Shown: positions 1 through 13,370 of the stretch, one piece after another
Layout of the letters: each line of letters starts with the position of its first letter
Numbering within the stretch: position 1 is the stretch's first letter
Assembly: GCA_013399875.1 (NCBI GenBank)
Contig: VXAZ01002124.1
Location: forward strand, 496,431-560,430
Reading direction: 5' to 3'
DNA from: Gymnorhina tibicen
Lineage: Eukaryota; Chordata; Aves; Passeriformes; Artamidae
Length of the DNA: 64,000 bases
Notes under the pieces: model-generated
The model's database searches: none
Seen by the model: only the letters and a program-made list of their open reading frames with translations
Told to the model about the DNA's origin: nothing
Translations under genes and position numbers: made by a program

Positions 1-3000
1 CACACAGGTACAGAACTGCACCACAAAAAGAAAAGTAGTTGCTTTTTGGCACACCATGTCAGGCAGATCTTGAGGCACTAAGTTCAGCATTATAGTATGT
101 TTCCTATCCTACAGTCAGCAGTTATTCAAATACCAACTCAGGTTCTATTATTTTTTAACATATCATAATATTGTGTCTCACTCTGTAAACCACTTCATTT
201 TTTTATGAACATTTCTCAGAGTTCCCTATTTGTTTTAATATAAAGTCTGCAAAAAAATAGGAAGTAAAAACATCTTAAGCTTAAATGACATTCTAAAATA
301 TTTAACTCCTTGTTTCAGCCAATTTCTAAATAAAGAAGAAACTGGCTAAGACATTGAGCACAAAAGGCTTTTAAACAGATGTGGTTCTATTAAAGTTATT
401 TTATACTTTATAACCTTTTCTCAGTGTTTCAAAGTTCTCTATTTTTTAAATTCTGCAATACTCATCACAATATTTCTTGCCTACAGCGAAAAGCAACTAG
501 TTCATTTTCAACAACTGATTTTTTCCCCATTTAAACAGAAAGCACTCAAAGCAATTGTGATTGTGGCCCTCCCTCTGTCAGAAAAGCAACACCAGAATAA
601 TGCCTATTTACTCAGTAGCAGGTACTAAAAATTCTTTTCCAGGTTTAGGAACCTATGATTTGGTAATTGTACATAAATCACCACTGTAGAACTTACGCAC
701 CTCAATGGCTAGGTAACTACTTTCATTGCTTGTTATCATATTCTTAAGCCAGTAACTGTAAACCAGCCAAAGGCCCTGATTTTGAAGTACTTGCAGGTAC
801 TCCTTAAATCTTACACTACATAAAAACAGTGCATTAATAACTACTTAGTTACTTCACTATTCATCAACTAGTTAACATGAAATTCTCAAAATGCCAAGAA
901 AATGAAACATTTATATCGAAGAAGAGAGGCAAAAGAAACTGTTGAAATGCAAGCACTGTCATGTCAGAGAAAGTGTTGCATTAACTGCCAGTGCTGCACA
1001 GAAACCAGTAACAAAAGTTCTGCTGTTTCATGAAGTGTGCAAATGCTTTGACCTAGCACAGTAAAAGCTGGTCTACTGAACCAGTAAGAACTGAACTGGT
1101 ACTCTGGAAAGTCCATGGAAGCACAGTACCTAGATTAAACTGAGACAGACATCAGGCAATGTAAAGCTATACAACCAACAGTAATGACAGAAATGCCAGA
1201 CACCAAGAGGAACATTGTGAGGTAAAAGCAGTAGCTTGGAGAACAAAGAGCAAAACTAAACTGTATTTCCGACTGCAGTCAAAAATATTGTATTAGGAAT
1301 TACACACACGACAGAATGAAAAAAATAGTAACACAAACACAGAAAATCCAAAACCAGAGATTAACAAACACCTAAACTGTTGAGTACAGAAACAGTACTG
1401 ATCATATAGAGCTCACTAAGCAAGTTGCATGCAAGTAGAAATGATGACTGTGTAATGTCTCTGACTACAGAGAGGTCCTGAGATAAACAAAAAACCCAAA
1501 AAAACCCCACTAACATCAAAAGTACATCTTGTAGGGCACAGAGCAGACCTTTCCATCGGGTCATGCTTTTGTATTTTTTTGCAATTAATTCTACACACAC
1601 ACACAGTAAGCTTCTCCTAAATTGTACCTCTCATAACAAACCTCTAGAACAGTTATTTACATGACTGCTAACTTCTACTAACACAAAATATAAACTCACA
1701 GTAGTATTTCAACATGTAAATTACTAGTTACATTTGAATTGCTAATGATCCAATCTTTGACTAGTCTTACAAATGACATCCATCTTTCCAAGACTTTAAA
1801 CCTTATTTTCTTACCTCACAGCAGCCATAATTCTCCCAGAAAGCCCATTACATCACGACTAAAGTCTAGGTTAACAGCAAATATTATAACACTAGGATTT
1901 TAACTAATGCTTTTTGTGTTTTATTTGTTATCATTTGTCCCTGTGCCTGCACCTCTGTGTTGAGATCATAACTTCCTATATGGTTACTAACACTGAAATA
2001 CACTAGAGGAACCAAAGACTGCTGAACCAAAGTCCGAACTTTCGTTGGTTTGCCATGATCCACAAACAAAAAGAGCAGGAACTTGTACTGAGAACATGCC
2101 CAACTAACTGAGGTACCTCACTACATTAAACCCTCTCCCCCGAATAACCTCTTTCAAGTACCAGAAAGCCTTTGACAGACTAAAGGAGCTTTCAGTGATT
2201 TAGAATAAATAATGTGGTATATTTAAAGAGGACATACTCATGTCTCCTACATTTCGTAATATTTCATTGTTTTGTTTGGGGGGGAAGGGGACAGAGAATG
2301 CTTTCTCATAAATAACTTCAAGAAACAATCTATTTCCAAAACTTGTAATATTTAGAAAATATACAATAAAAACATTCTTTAAAGAAACTTGGGGTATCTA
2401 GGAGAGAGGGGGATATTAAGCTCCTTTGCTTAACAACGCTGAATAGAACAGCCTGCAGGCGCCTTCCTGCTGTGACCTTCTATTATTAATAAGCACATTA
2501 CTTCAGCAATAAATACACTGGATCCCCACGGCCCAGAGATGCACCAGCAACCAAGGATGTCATTTTCTTAGGAAAAATACCAGGAAAGCAAAGGCCAGGA
2601 AAATTAACACGGAACAGACTGAGATGTTTGTATTACTCTTCCAGGTAATACACTAAAATTTGGAAATAATGACTAAAACCAAAGTTTTTGAAACCTACTG
2701 CTCACATGAAAATCTAAGACTTAGGATAATCATATTTTTCTCCAAAAACACTTCTCAGTGCAGAATCACGAGTACTGTAGAGTTCAAATATAATCATGCA
2801 ACAGAATCCCATTGCCCAATCTGAACTGTTTCTCAATTCTGACGTGTTAAAAAAACCCCACGTGCCAAGGATTACAAAAACAGCATTACTAAGTGATTCA
2901 GGTAGAGAAAAATAAAATCTCTATAGTCTCTAAAAAGCTGTTTCCTTCTCCTTTGCAGATCAGAATTTAAGTATTCCAATTAAGAATATAAATGCATTAA

Positions 3001-4869
3001 ATGTAAGAAGTTTACAGAGTTTTCTAGCTGTAATTTCTCACAAAGTACTATCTTGAAGTTAGTTATATGGCAACATCCCTTTAATCATCAGATATCCCCT
3101 GAAATACATAGCTTGCCTTCTTGCTAATTAATATATGGCCTTTGCCCTGTCTTTCCCCAACCATTCATCCTCTCACAAAGAAGAAAAAATAGTACGCCAC
3201 ACAACGAAAAAATGATAAAACTATTGTGATGCTACATCCCTACTTAGTATTTGTTGAAATTAATCTGAAATACTTGGCTTTTGCTTTTTTTTTTGTCTGA
3301 CATCATAAATTTAAACTTTGCTGGTTCCAATGAATAATTAGATTTTCAAAAAGTGCAGGTAATTAAGACTACCAAAAATTAAAATTGAGTAAGAAGTCAG
3401 CAATTACAGACTGCATGTATTTTACCAGATCTGCAACGGACTCTAATTAAACACATATTAATTGCCCTAATCTTCTTAGGCAAGTAATAAATTGGACGAG
3501 CTGATTAATGCACTGGATTTAGTTCAGCTTGTTAAATCTGACAACCTGGCAAAGGAAGACTATCTTGAAAAGCTCTTTTAGCTAAGTAATTGGAATTTTA
3601 CTCTCAGTAATTTGCTGTCCATAATAAGAGCTATTTAGTATATTGACTCTTCATCAGTGTTTTTTTTTAAATACACACTAGTTATATTGAAACAGTACCA
3701 TTATGCTGCTCATAAAGATTATGAAAAATTATGAACTTTGACCTTTATTGTCCATCAAAAGACACTTTCACTCTGAACACAAATTAGTGTATTTCCTTGT
3801 AGGCAATAAATCCTAATTAATTTTAATTCTAGAAGCTGCTAATAACATTTTAGGAAGTCCATATGGACCCATTAAGTCCTCTATACAATTCATAATGCCA
3901 GCAACTAAACCAGTTTTCAGTATTAAATAACTGCTGATGACTGCTGGAATACAACGAAACACCAGTATCCAAAGAGCTTCAATCTCTCCTCTCTTTTTTA
4001 CCTATTTATGCAAACACTTCTGCACATACATGACAAGGGAGTGTAACATTTTTGTAGTATCAGCCATTAAAAAAACAGAGACGTTTAGAAACCTGCAGGT
4101 AGAGATTTTAAAGGTCTGATATCTCTCCAACACAGGTGCTTACTCCTATCTTATAACATGGAAAAATGCATCAAGTTTCACGTAAAAATAAGCAGATGTA
4201 GATGAACATAACAAAAAAAAATTCTCCCTTGCTACAGAAAAAAGCATCAAGTAAAGAACAGGGAATCAGAAATTTTTATACGTGAAAAACGTTTTGAAGT
4301 ATTCCATGAAAGTTGAAACAGCTTTTCATACATCCTAGAAAATGTGAAGGTATATAAAACCTTTCACATGAAGAAGCTTAGAAATTCACGTGTTCAAAAT
4401 CAAGTTTAGTCAGAAAAAAATCCTAAATATAAAAATATCTCGCTGCCTTCCAATTTTCATTCTGTACTCCTCAGAACTGACATTCCATACTTCTCCTAAG
4501 AGCCTCTAACTTCCAGGATCTACATTTAAAATTTTTTACTCTTCTGTTTGCAAAATCTAGTGTTCATACACCTTGAAAATCAGTCACAGTGAACCTGACA
4601 TCTATCCTTTGTTCCTTAAGTGTAGTATCAACTAAGGAGTCAGCCAGACAAGTTTTGAGCAGCAACATGATTTTCATAACTGAACTTTAACACTTGCAAT
4701 AAACAAAGTACCAAGAAGTTGATCAGATAATACTAGAGGACTGATAAGCCATGGAAGGAGACACGAAGGTACCTCAAAGAACTGTCAAACTCAGATGTCT
4801 CAAATATTTCCTACTCATTCTTCAGTGCAATTTACTGCTTATCACTGAGGTCCCTAGCACAGGAAAAAT

Positions 4870-5078
4870 TTCTTACTGTGAGGCTGGTGAGACATTGGAA
4901 CAGGTTGCCCAGAGAAGCTGTGGATGCCCCATCCCTAGAAGTGTTCAAGGCCAGGCTGGATGGAGCTCTGAGAAACCTGGTCTAGTGGAGGTGTCCCTGC
5001 CCAAGGCAGGGGGATTGGAACTAGATGATCTTTCAGGTCCCTTCCAACCCAGGCCATTCTATGATTCCATGATTGGAT
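4870..5078 (+). mobile_element. CR1 LINE 3' fragment
   Basis: Carries the familiar CR1 3'-end wording: a 'cattggaacaggttgccca' segment, 'gtgttcaaggccaggctgga', then 'ggtcccttccaaccc' and an ATTCTATGATTC-type terminal repeat. It is 5'-truncated, as nearly all CR1 copies are, and lies in the sense orientation inside ARMC1 intron sequence. Apparent coding in this stretch belongs to the element. Confidence 0.93.
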
Positions 5079-7290
5079 AAATGGGTGGCACTCAATTTCA
5101 ACTCTCATCCTCAGTAGTCTTCATGAAGGAAACAGTACTTTACCAGCATGATACTGAGTTTAAGTAAGCGGTATGTTCTTTTTCAATTGGTTGTGCATTA
5201 CTTGCGACAAAAGGGTTGGGGCTTGTGCCTGAGGCTCCCATGTACTACTACAAGAAGTCCTTGGTAGAAAACCAATTCCAACTACTTTCCAATTGATGGC
5301 ATTGACCATTTAAAGATTGTTACACTTGTTAGCTGCATGCAGGTTATGAGAAGAAATTCCATATGTGAATTTGAGGTCTATAACACAGAGACCTTCAAGG
5401 CTTATAAAAATACACAGGAGAAAAGCCCTCAAATTTCAGGACTTGTGTAACTGAAAGCAAAAGAGAACTGGAATTCTAAAAAACCTCAACTTCTTAGCAC
5501 AGTGTCAGTTCAGCACTGCTGATTATAAACTTAAGCTTGAAATATGACAAATACTCAGTTTGTGTTTGCCTGTGCTCCATTTCATGCTTGAGAAGACATA
5601 CCACAGCTTTATCAGTGGCAGAATACAGTTTGTCATAAATCAGTACTGAACAGGGAAAGCCACTGAATGTTACTGAGTTGAGTGAGAAAATGAAGTGGAC
5701 AGTGGGAGTTGAAAAATCCTCAGTGAAAAGGAACTATTCAGATGACAAGATGTGCTTCAACTGTCAGGAGCAAAAAGTCAGTGACTACAACTTCTGGTCC
5801 AGAAGTTGCTGGGTTCTGTCTCACTTGAAAGAAACAATAACTGGAAAAGCAGAATTCTGACAGAAGTTCCCATCTTTTTTGTATGATTTGTTTGCATTTT
5901 TGTAACACATTACCAAAAGAAAAAATTTTAATCCAAAATTAAATTCTGAAAATAATAAAAAAGTATTTTAGATAGAGCAATGAGTTAAATACACAGATTC
6001 TGGAAAGTACACAGGAACAGAGAGCATGAAGTCCTTAAGACCAAAGCATCCATTAACATTTAGCTTCAGTTCAACAGACTACAATATCTTCTGGTAAACT
6101 GAAATCAATTAAAAGCTAGAACCTGCATTTTGTAAAGCAAATCAAAGACAGTAGAGACTTTGTTTTCTGTCCTACAGACTTTCTAACAAAAAAACCCCAC
6201 AGCCCAAAACCACTGGGTTTTGTGATAAAAATGTCTACTTTTATCTTCTCGGCACTTTTCTACCATCTTTCTCCATATTTATGCAGGCAGTACAAAACTT
6301 AACTTCAGCATTTCCTGTCAACATTAAAACCTAAAATCCTGACAAGCACATGACAAAGTCTTGTGGTTGAAGATGCTATGTATTTAAATTTTCATGATAT
6401 CACACTTTCCAAATGTTACAAGCATACAAATCAAACGTATGTTCTTACTGTTGCCAAAGAGCTTTCTAGGAAAAAAAAAAAAAGAAACACCTACAAGATT
6501 TCCAGTTTTCATTGACTTATCTCTCATTTTCTGCACATATCTGAACTTCGCTCTTTCGGCCCTTGAAATTGAAACGTAGAAAAAAAAGTTGTTGAAGAGA
6601 TTTTCATAAAATTCTTTAATGTTTCCCAAGTAATATTTGCAAGCTACAGAGACTGATAATGAACTACCAGTTCCCTCTCAACAACTTCTTCAGGATGTCT
6701 CTGCACTCTAAACAGACACGTATTCGATACTTAAAATGAGTTCTTTTGAAATACACGCTTCTGTTTTTACCTAAATGTTTCAGCTCTTACTGTTATTATA
6801 AAAATAGCAAGCAAAGACTTCTATATTTCACCTTAATTATGCTTGTCCTTAGAAAAGGTGAATATTTTAAGACTTAGTTCCATTTTTCTCCCCATACATC
6901 ATATTAGAACACCTATCACTTCAAAATTTTTATAGTTATAATTATTACATTATTTTAAAAAAATTGACACATCTTCTCTTCTGAATTTTAGTAATTTCAT
7001 TCATTTTTCTTTATAAGACACGTTTTAAATCCTTGTGTTTTGCGTAACTGGTGAATCACAAGATGAAATTCAGGCATAACGTTGAATTCCATGCCAATAT
7101 ATAACCATCTTTAGCTTCAGCACAATTAATGAAGTACTTAAAAGTAAACAGTAGTAATATTTCCCAGATCACACAGAACTTGAGCACAGACCATAATTTC
7201 CCCTACTTCAGGTTCACACGTATAGATAAGTAGTGTCAGACAGAGGGCAATACAACAACAATCATGTAATATCCAATAATAATCCTGAAT

Positions 7291-7850
7291 CCTGGGCAGC
7301 ATCAAAAGCAGCGTGGCCAGCAGGTCAAAGGAGGCAATTCTCCCCCTCTACTCTGCTCTTGTGAGACCCCACCCGAACTGCTGAGCACAGTTCCGGTGAC
7401 CCCAACATAAGAACATGGAACTCTTGGTGCAAGTCCAGGAGAGCCACAAAGTTGGTAAGAGGACTGGAGCACCTCCCTTACAAAGACAGGCTGAGGAAGT
7501 TGGGGCTCTTCAGCCTGGATAAGAGAAGGTTGCATGGAGGCCTCATTGCAACCCTTTGGTATCTGAAGGGGAGTACAGGGAAGCCAGAGAGGGACTCTTC
7601 ATCAGGAGCTGTAGTGATAGGACAAGGAGCAATGAGTGCAGAATTGAAAGAGGTTAGGTATTAGGGAGAAATTCTTTACTGTGTAGGTGGTTAGGCACTG
7701 GAACAAGTTGCCCAGGGAAGCTGTGGGTGCCCCAATCCTGGCAGTGTTCAAAGCCAGGCTGGATAAGGCCTTGAGCAACTTGGTCTAGTGGACAGGGATT
7801 ACATGATCCTTAAGGTCCATTCCAACCCCTTAACATTCTATGATCATAAG
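7291..7850 (+). mobile_element. CR1 LINE 3' fragment (about 560 bases)
   Basis: A longer CR1 copy that covers the end of the ORF2 region ('gaggaagttggggctcttca', 'cagcctggataagagaaggt') and the 3' UTR ('actggaacaagttgcccagg', 'aaggtccattccaacccctt'), ending in an ATTCTATGAT terminal motif. It shows moderate divergence with several small indels. Positioned within ARMC1 intron sequence. Confidence 0.92.
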
Positions 7851-8937
7851 ACAAACTGCCAGGAACTGGCAGGGCTGTGGGATGAAGGAACTAGCAAAGT
7901 CTGGCCTTGGGTTTTTCCTAAAACAAACTTGTAAATCTACAGCACAAGTGACAGAGGTTCAACTAATGTATTAAAAAATTCAAAACCTTTCTACTTGAAT
8001 ATTTAATATACAATTTCACTTGTGTTTTACCCTTTTCTAAATAATTGTTTTAAACATTCATCCAAGACATCTCAATGCAGCAACATGACTCTTCTGCTCC
8101 CCTATGGAACAGTTCCTCATATCTGGAAAGTCCAGAGCTCCAACAGAGCACTAACAAATTGTGTGTAAAATACTCACCTTCAGATAGTTCGATGGCAAGT
8201 TAATTTTTGCTATGACAGAGTAATCTTTGAAGGAGTATGTTGGGGGGGTTTTTTTTGAATAGTGATTCACTTAGTTCATCCCATCAACTTCTATTGATTA
8301 AGTGCACATGTACATCATCTCCAATGTGCATATACACAGACATCTTCCCATATCCAAGACTCAACAGTTAGAAATCTTGACAAAATCCAACAATCACAAA
8401 TTTTAAGAGACATAACCCATTTGACACATTGTACAAAGATATCAGAGACCACTACAAACCTCATTAATTTCTACTCCATCTGCAAGATGTTTTCTCAACA
8501 TAGAACTGCAGATACTTACTTCCAAAACTACACTGAAACAAATTCCCTACCCAAAGGTGGGATTCAAAGAATAAATGTGGCAGACGCCAAGCAATTTCTT
8601 TAAACGCACTACTGGAAGGCAACCTTACACAATGATGAGAAGGATTATAAGAGAACCTAAAAGAAAGGGACAAAATTAGTTATCTTGTAACAAGGCAAAG
8701 AAAACTTGTTGTTTGGCAAATGACCTGCAAATTAATATTTCTTGTAGGCTTTGATATTTCTTGTAGGCTATGGTCTGACTACTTTGAAATAGTATAAAAT
8801 GAAAATCATTAATTGCTTGCAGCCATATGATTGCAACAAGAAATATTAGAAACTCAGTATACAAATTCAGTCAAAATTTTCCTTTGTATCACGATATGTT
8901 TACACTGTTTGGATCCAACAGCCCATTGTAAACTTAC

Positions 8938-9029
8938 TTTTGTATTACATTCTGTAAGCTGAGCATCATACCCAATTCACTTTTCATCTTTTCTCTGTTG
9001 ACACGGCACTCAGCCAAATATCGGAGAGC
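8938..9029 (-). CDS. ARMC1: ARMC1 coding exon 2
   Basis: This 92-base exon has a TTTTAG acceptor just before base 9029 and a GTAAGT donor after base 8938. It encodes ALRYLAEC, then [20 protein letters not shown], and the first two bases of a Lys codon, so the next exon must start in phase 2. The sequence continues the armadillo helices begun in the previous exon. No matching downstream exon lies within the window. Confidence 0.94.
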
Positions 9030-12000
9030 CTAAAAGAAAGACAACCACAGCAGATCAGCGATACATCCAGTACATTATCATTCATTTCTGTTAGTGCACA
9101 TCTGCAAAACAGCCACAGAGGCAGTTCTAGTAGGAAGAGAAAGAATTATCACCTACTATGAACATAAAAAAATAATTTTATTCTTATAAATACACAGAAA
9201 GCACAGAATATCTAATCTATGAGAAACAGCTGAAAGACTGGGTTTGCTTATATCAGCTGAGAGCCTAAGGGACAATCTAACAGCTGTCTACAGCTATGCA
9301 AGAAGCCTTTACAAAGATGGTCGAGCCCAACTTTCCTCTACAGCAGCAGACAAGGGGGAGCAGCCACAAACTGTAGCTTGGGAAGTTTGATTCGGATATT
9401 ACAAAAAGCTTTTTTCCTCTGAAGGTAGTACAACACTGGAACAGATGACCTAGTGGAACTGCAGAATGAATGAGACAAAGCTACAACTGACCTGATTGAG
9501 TGCTGGTGACAATCCCAATTCAAACAGGAAACTGAAGTGAATGAATTCCAGAAGTCCCTTCCAATAAACATTTATGTGACCTGAGATCTAAAGTGAATTT
9601 TATACATGATGCTTCCAGAACAATTTCCATCAATTCTGTGGGCTTCTCCAGTACTAGAAACCTCACCAACATCCAAGTTCCTACTGTCCACAGAAGGAGG
9701 TCTAGCACATGTATAAACTTTTGAAGACTAATTACAATTTCATCATTCCATGCAGAAATAAGAATACAAGCAGCAGTAAGCTTCTTAGCTTACTCTGACC
9801 TAAACTGGGAATTTTTACTTATTTGTTGCCCAAGGTTTTGTTTACTTGACTTACAAGGTAGATTCCTTGCACAATTTTACACTGTTGACCCCAGTCAGTA
9901 ACTGTATATTCATACGATCCTCCTAACATAACACTCTTCCAAATAAAATGTCAGTCCTCCTTTTCACGAGACATTTCTCTATTGCTTGTGCTGAGAAAGT
10001 TTTCTTAGAAGAAGACTCCAAAGGTGTTTTACTGATGTAGGTACAAGAACTGCACTTGAAAAATCCTGCAATACACAAATGCAATGATTTATAAAATGGG
10101 GTTTGTGCCACAAGGTTTAGTATAGTCATGTAGTAGCTACACTGCTCAGTAACTGCTTTAAAAATAACATGCTCCTTAATCCCTTCAGAAATAGAGGACT
10201 AATCACTGGGGTTTGTTTTTTCCAAGTCATCTTCAGCACATTTTAGGTAAAATTCACAAGACTGTTTTATTGCCTTTCAAGAAACTCTGGCTGCTGTCTG
10301 GCATGGTAAGAACTTTAGATGTGATTTTTGTTATTTCCTGATGTGGGCCAGTATCAATAGTTGCAGCTTATAAATGTTGTATATCCATTTATTATCTTAC
10401 TTTTCAACGCTGGGGAAATACCTGAATACTCTCAACTAATTTGCATGCTATGAAATGTATCCTTGCTGGTGTAACAAGTTTCTCATTTTTATTACTCTCC
10501 ATTCTGGCAATTCAGTAAGGGTGCAACTCAGCTAGACAAAGAAAAACCTATTCTCTTAACAGCTAATTTTTTGAGTCACAACTCAGGCAGTCTCCTTTCC
10601 ATCTGTTACATACTCTTACCACACAAATGCAGCTTCCACTAAAATAAGACTAAAGTCATGAGACCCTTCATTGACCCAACTTCTCAACACTAGGAAGTTC
10701 CCATTTCTCCTGCCTCTAATGGGAGATACAAAGGTCTGAACCTTCAATGAAGTGACATAATTTACACACTTATTAAATCCAGTATACTGAAAGTATAGGG
10801 AAGGTTATTGTTATGAACTTTGGCTCAGCTTCTGTTCAGCTAAATACTTACCTATGTTAAGGCTCACAAGTAAGTTCATCATAATCAACAGGACTACCCA
10901 CATACTTTCATATAAAATACAGTGTGGCCAATCTTAATAAAAAGACATATTTGATGTCTTTCATGTGAAATTTTAAAGTAGTTCCTTAACTTCAGGGTTC
11001 TGTTTTATAAAATTTTAGTCCAAAGAGGGGAACTCTTTTAAGAGGGGAAAAAAAGAGTAGTATTGCCTGCGTTACTTCTGATATTTTAAATTTAAATAAT
11101 TCAAAACTTTTAGCATTTGAAGTGTATCATAAAGAATTCCTGAAATCAAGACTAGAGAAAACTAGATATAGAAATACATAGAAAAGATATATTACTTCTT
11201 CATCAGATAGAAAAAAATGACTGAGCTGAAACTGCACATAGGGAGAGAAAAACACCCTCCCTGAAAAGTTCTACAACACATCAAAAAAGTTAAATATGGA
11301 ACTATTACGATTCATAGAGATTACTACAATTTCAGGTACAGGAATCACTGAATAGTACAAGAAGAAATTTAAAGTCAGTGCTGCACATCCCTTTATTAGG
11401 TACACACTTAATGGAAGATCATTACATTTAACGATTCCCACTCAAACGGAAGCACTTTTTGACCAACAGGACGACTACAAAAACAAAAAGACTTTTCAGA
11501 ATGGAAAAATACAAAACATGAAGTCTTAAAGTTGTCAGCAAAGATATTTAAACCTTCAGAACCTAAGCAGTTCAAGAACTCATGAATACAAAGAGCCTGA
11601 GTAGCAGACCAGAACATGTTTTCACAGTAAACGTATCCCTTTCTCATTGCAACCACGTCCTGGTCTCCTCTAAATCCTGATTCTTAATCCACTCTAACTG
11701 TAGGTTATCACTACATGGAACAACCCATCTGCCTCCCATCCTCTCTCAAGGGTATTTCCTTTCAACATAACTTGAAATCAGGGGCTGTGGAACCATACTG
11801 CGAAGTGGATTACTCCTCATCACTCTTGACAAAGCCAGTCCTTTTACGTAGAACTAATTTTTATAACATGATCAGAGACTGATTTCTTAATCTCATGCAG
11901 GCAGTTGAGAATACACAGCCCAACATAATAAAGGAAGGAAAAATTCAGTGGGACATCCAAACAGGATCTTCTGTTAAGATCACAGCCTAAGGAAACTACA

Positions 12001-13370
12001 CTGGGAAGAAAACCAATGCAACACACTCCCAAGAACAGTAAACTCAACTCTAAGTTCTCCTACTGAAGAAAATGATAGTCTGCCAAATGCTACAGCAAGG
12101 CTAGCCTAAAAAACAATTAGCAGGACACAGGTTTCCTGGCTTATGGGAACTCCTTCCCCCAGCCAAGAAAAAAAATCGGAGTCACTAAAGTAATTTCAAG
12201 AAGCCCGCTAATATCCACTATGAAAGCATCACAAATGAAAAACAAAGAATTATGGTACAGATAGGTCTCAGTGATACAAAGACTAATGTACACTTTCATG
12301 TAAAAGCCAGAGCTCTTTGCTCTTTCACATTCTTTACAATTCAATGATGACATAATTGAAAAAAAGGAGCACCACATAAAATTCAGTTACTTAAAATCTT
12401 AGAAGTCTAATTCAAGTCTTGAAATTACTAAATTCTGACTTTCATTTCTCCCATTTCTAAGCAAGAAATACATTTTTTAAGCTAATACTACAGTTCAGGA
12501 TAAGAAATCAGGACTTCAGCGTTTATGATTTAGAATGAGAAGAAACAGGCAAAAGCTGAAACATGTTGTATTAGATATTGATAGATTTTGGGTTGGTTGG
12601 TTCTTTTGGTTTTGAGAGGGTTTTGTTTGTTTTTAGTACCATGAGACCGGTCAAACACTGGAACAGCGTGCCAGAGAGGTTATGGAATCTTCATACTTCA
12701 AGGTGCTCAAGATCAAGTGGACACAACCAACCAAGAGCTGTGATCTGAGTGCACCTAATCTTGGGCATGGGATTGGACTACATCACCTCGGGAGGTTGTT
12801 TCTAACCTAAGTTATCCTATGATTGGATTTCAGTTTTTATAATGTGAATATCAAACCGCTGTCCATATTTACCACGCTCTATGACTTCATCTTAAGAAAG
12901 AGATTTAAGGGTCCTTACCTCCCTCCACACAAAAACTGAAATAGCTGTATTAGGGAAAAAATGCAAACTAAATTAATATCTTTTAAAACTCCCCTGGAAC
13001 AATGTGTCATTTCTGAAATACATGGTTTTTAAAAAAACACATGTAATGAATAGCAACATAACATAAAACCAGGCATTATTTTTCACATTTTCACTTGTTT
13101 GAAGAGCTTTGTTTGTAAACTGCATGTTTAAACAACTTGTTCAACAAAGTTTAAAAATGCCCTACCAACACAGAAATTTATCTCCAGAATACTTACTAGT
13201 AAAGCTGAATGAACAACTGGAGGGTTGGGATGGTCCAAAAACAAAATAAGACCTGGCAGGCATCCTTGATCCTGAACAATGGCCCGTCTGTTCAATGGAT
13301 CAGCTGCTAGATCTCGAAGTTGGTTAACCACAGATAGTGCATCAGGCTCCTCATTCATAGCAGAATTCAT
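8938..13370 (-). CDS. ARMC1: ARMC1, armadillo repeat-containing protein 1 (5' part of CDS, two coding exons)
   Basis: Two exons on the minus strand read continuously into the N-terminus of ARMC1. The first gives residues such as [12 protein letters not shown] and [19 protein letters not shown] and ends HSALL. The second continues [16 protein letters not shown] and ends NVIQK. Both junctions have consensus splice sites and matching phase, and the remembered human protein has the same order with few changes. ARMC1 is a small protein of about 280 residues: an armadillo-type helical N-terminal part and a ferredoxin-like C-terminal part. In the literature it is associated with mitochondria and the MICOS/MIB assembly. 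Only about the first 88 residues are encoded here; the later exons were not found in bases 1-8937 and must lie to the left. MTFR1 starts head to head about 1.7 kb to the right of its CpG island. The identification is secure; the exact start Met is less so. Confidence 0.95.
9215..9590 (+). mobile_element. Old, diverged CR1 LINE fragment
   Basis: Only scattered CR1 words survive: 'agctgtctacagctatgcaa', 'caacactggaacagatgacc' and 'cagaagtcccttccaa'. Their order and spacing match a 3' CR1 end, so this is read as an older copy than its neighbours. The ends are approximate. Confidence 0.75.
12641..12828 (+). mobile_element. Diverged CR1 LINE 3' fragment
   Basis: Contains 'aaacactggaacagcgtgcc', 'gggattggactacatcacct' and a final 'cctatgattgg', which are the landmarks of a CR1 3' end in the expected order. 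Divergence is high, so the copy is probably old. Confidence 0.85.
13197..13370 (-). CDS. ARMC1: ARMC1 coding exon 1 (start exon)
   Basis: The exon probably spans 13197-13400, with translation from the ATG at 13370 ([15 protein letters not shown]). The acceptor is a T-run followed by CAG ending at 13401, with a second possible AG three bases later. The donor GTAAGT follows base 13197 after a complete Leu codon (phase 0). The chosen ATG has A at -3. Another in-frame ATG at 13388 would add six residues (MNGAEK) but has T at -3. The remembered human protein also begins MNS before the conserved EEPDALSVV, which favours the ATG at 13370. Confidence 0.93.

Larger units (their letters stand above)
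1..8937 (-). other. ARMC1: ARMC1 intron (downstream of coding exon 2), partial
   Basis: About 8.9 kb of AT-rich sequence in which I found no ARMC1 exon and no other credible coding exon. It contains two CR1 3' fragments (about 4870-5078 and 7291-7850) and short poly-A/T tracts. The open frames in it are short and have no family resemblance. It is read as the left-hand intron of ARMC1 because the next exon is missing from the window. Confidence 0.75.
9030..13196 (-). other. ARMC1: ARMC1 intron between coding exons 1 and 2
   Basis: A 4.2-kb intron bounded by a GTAAGT donor (13196-13191) and a TTTTAG acceptor (ending 9030). It contains two CR1 remnants (about 9215-9590 and 12641-12828). The rest is AT-rich unique-looking sequence in which I see no exon or structured RNA. 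Confidence 0.88.
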
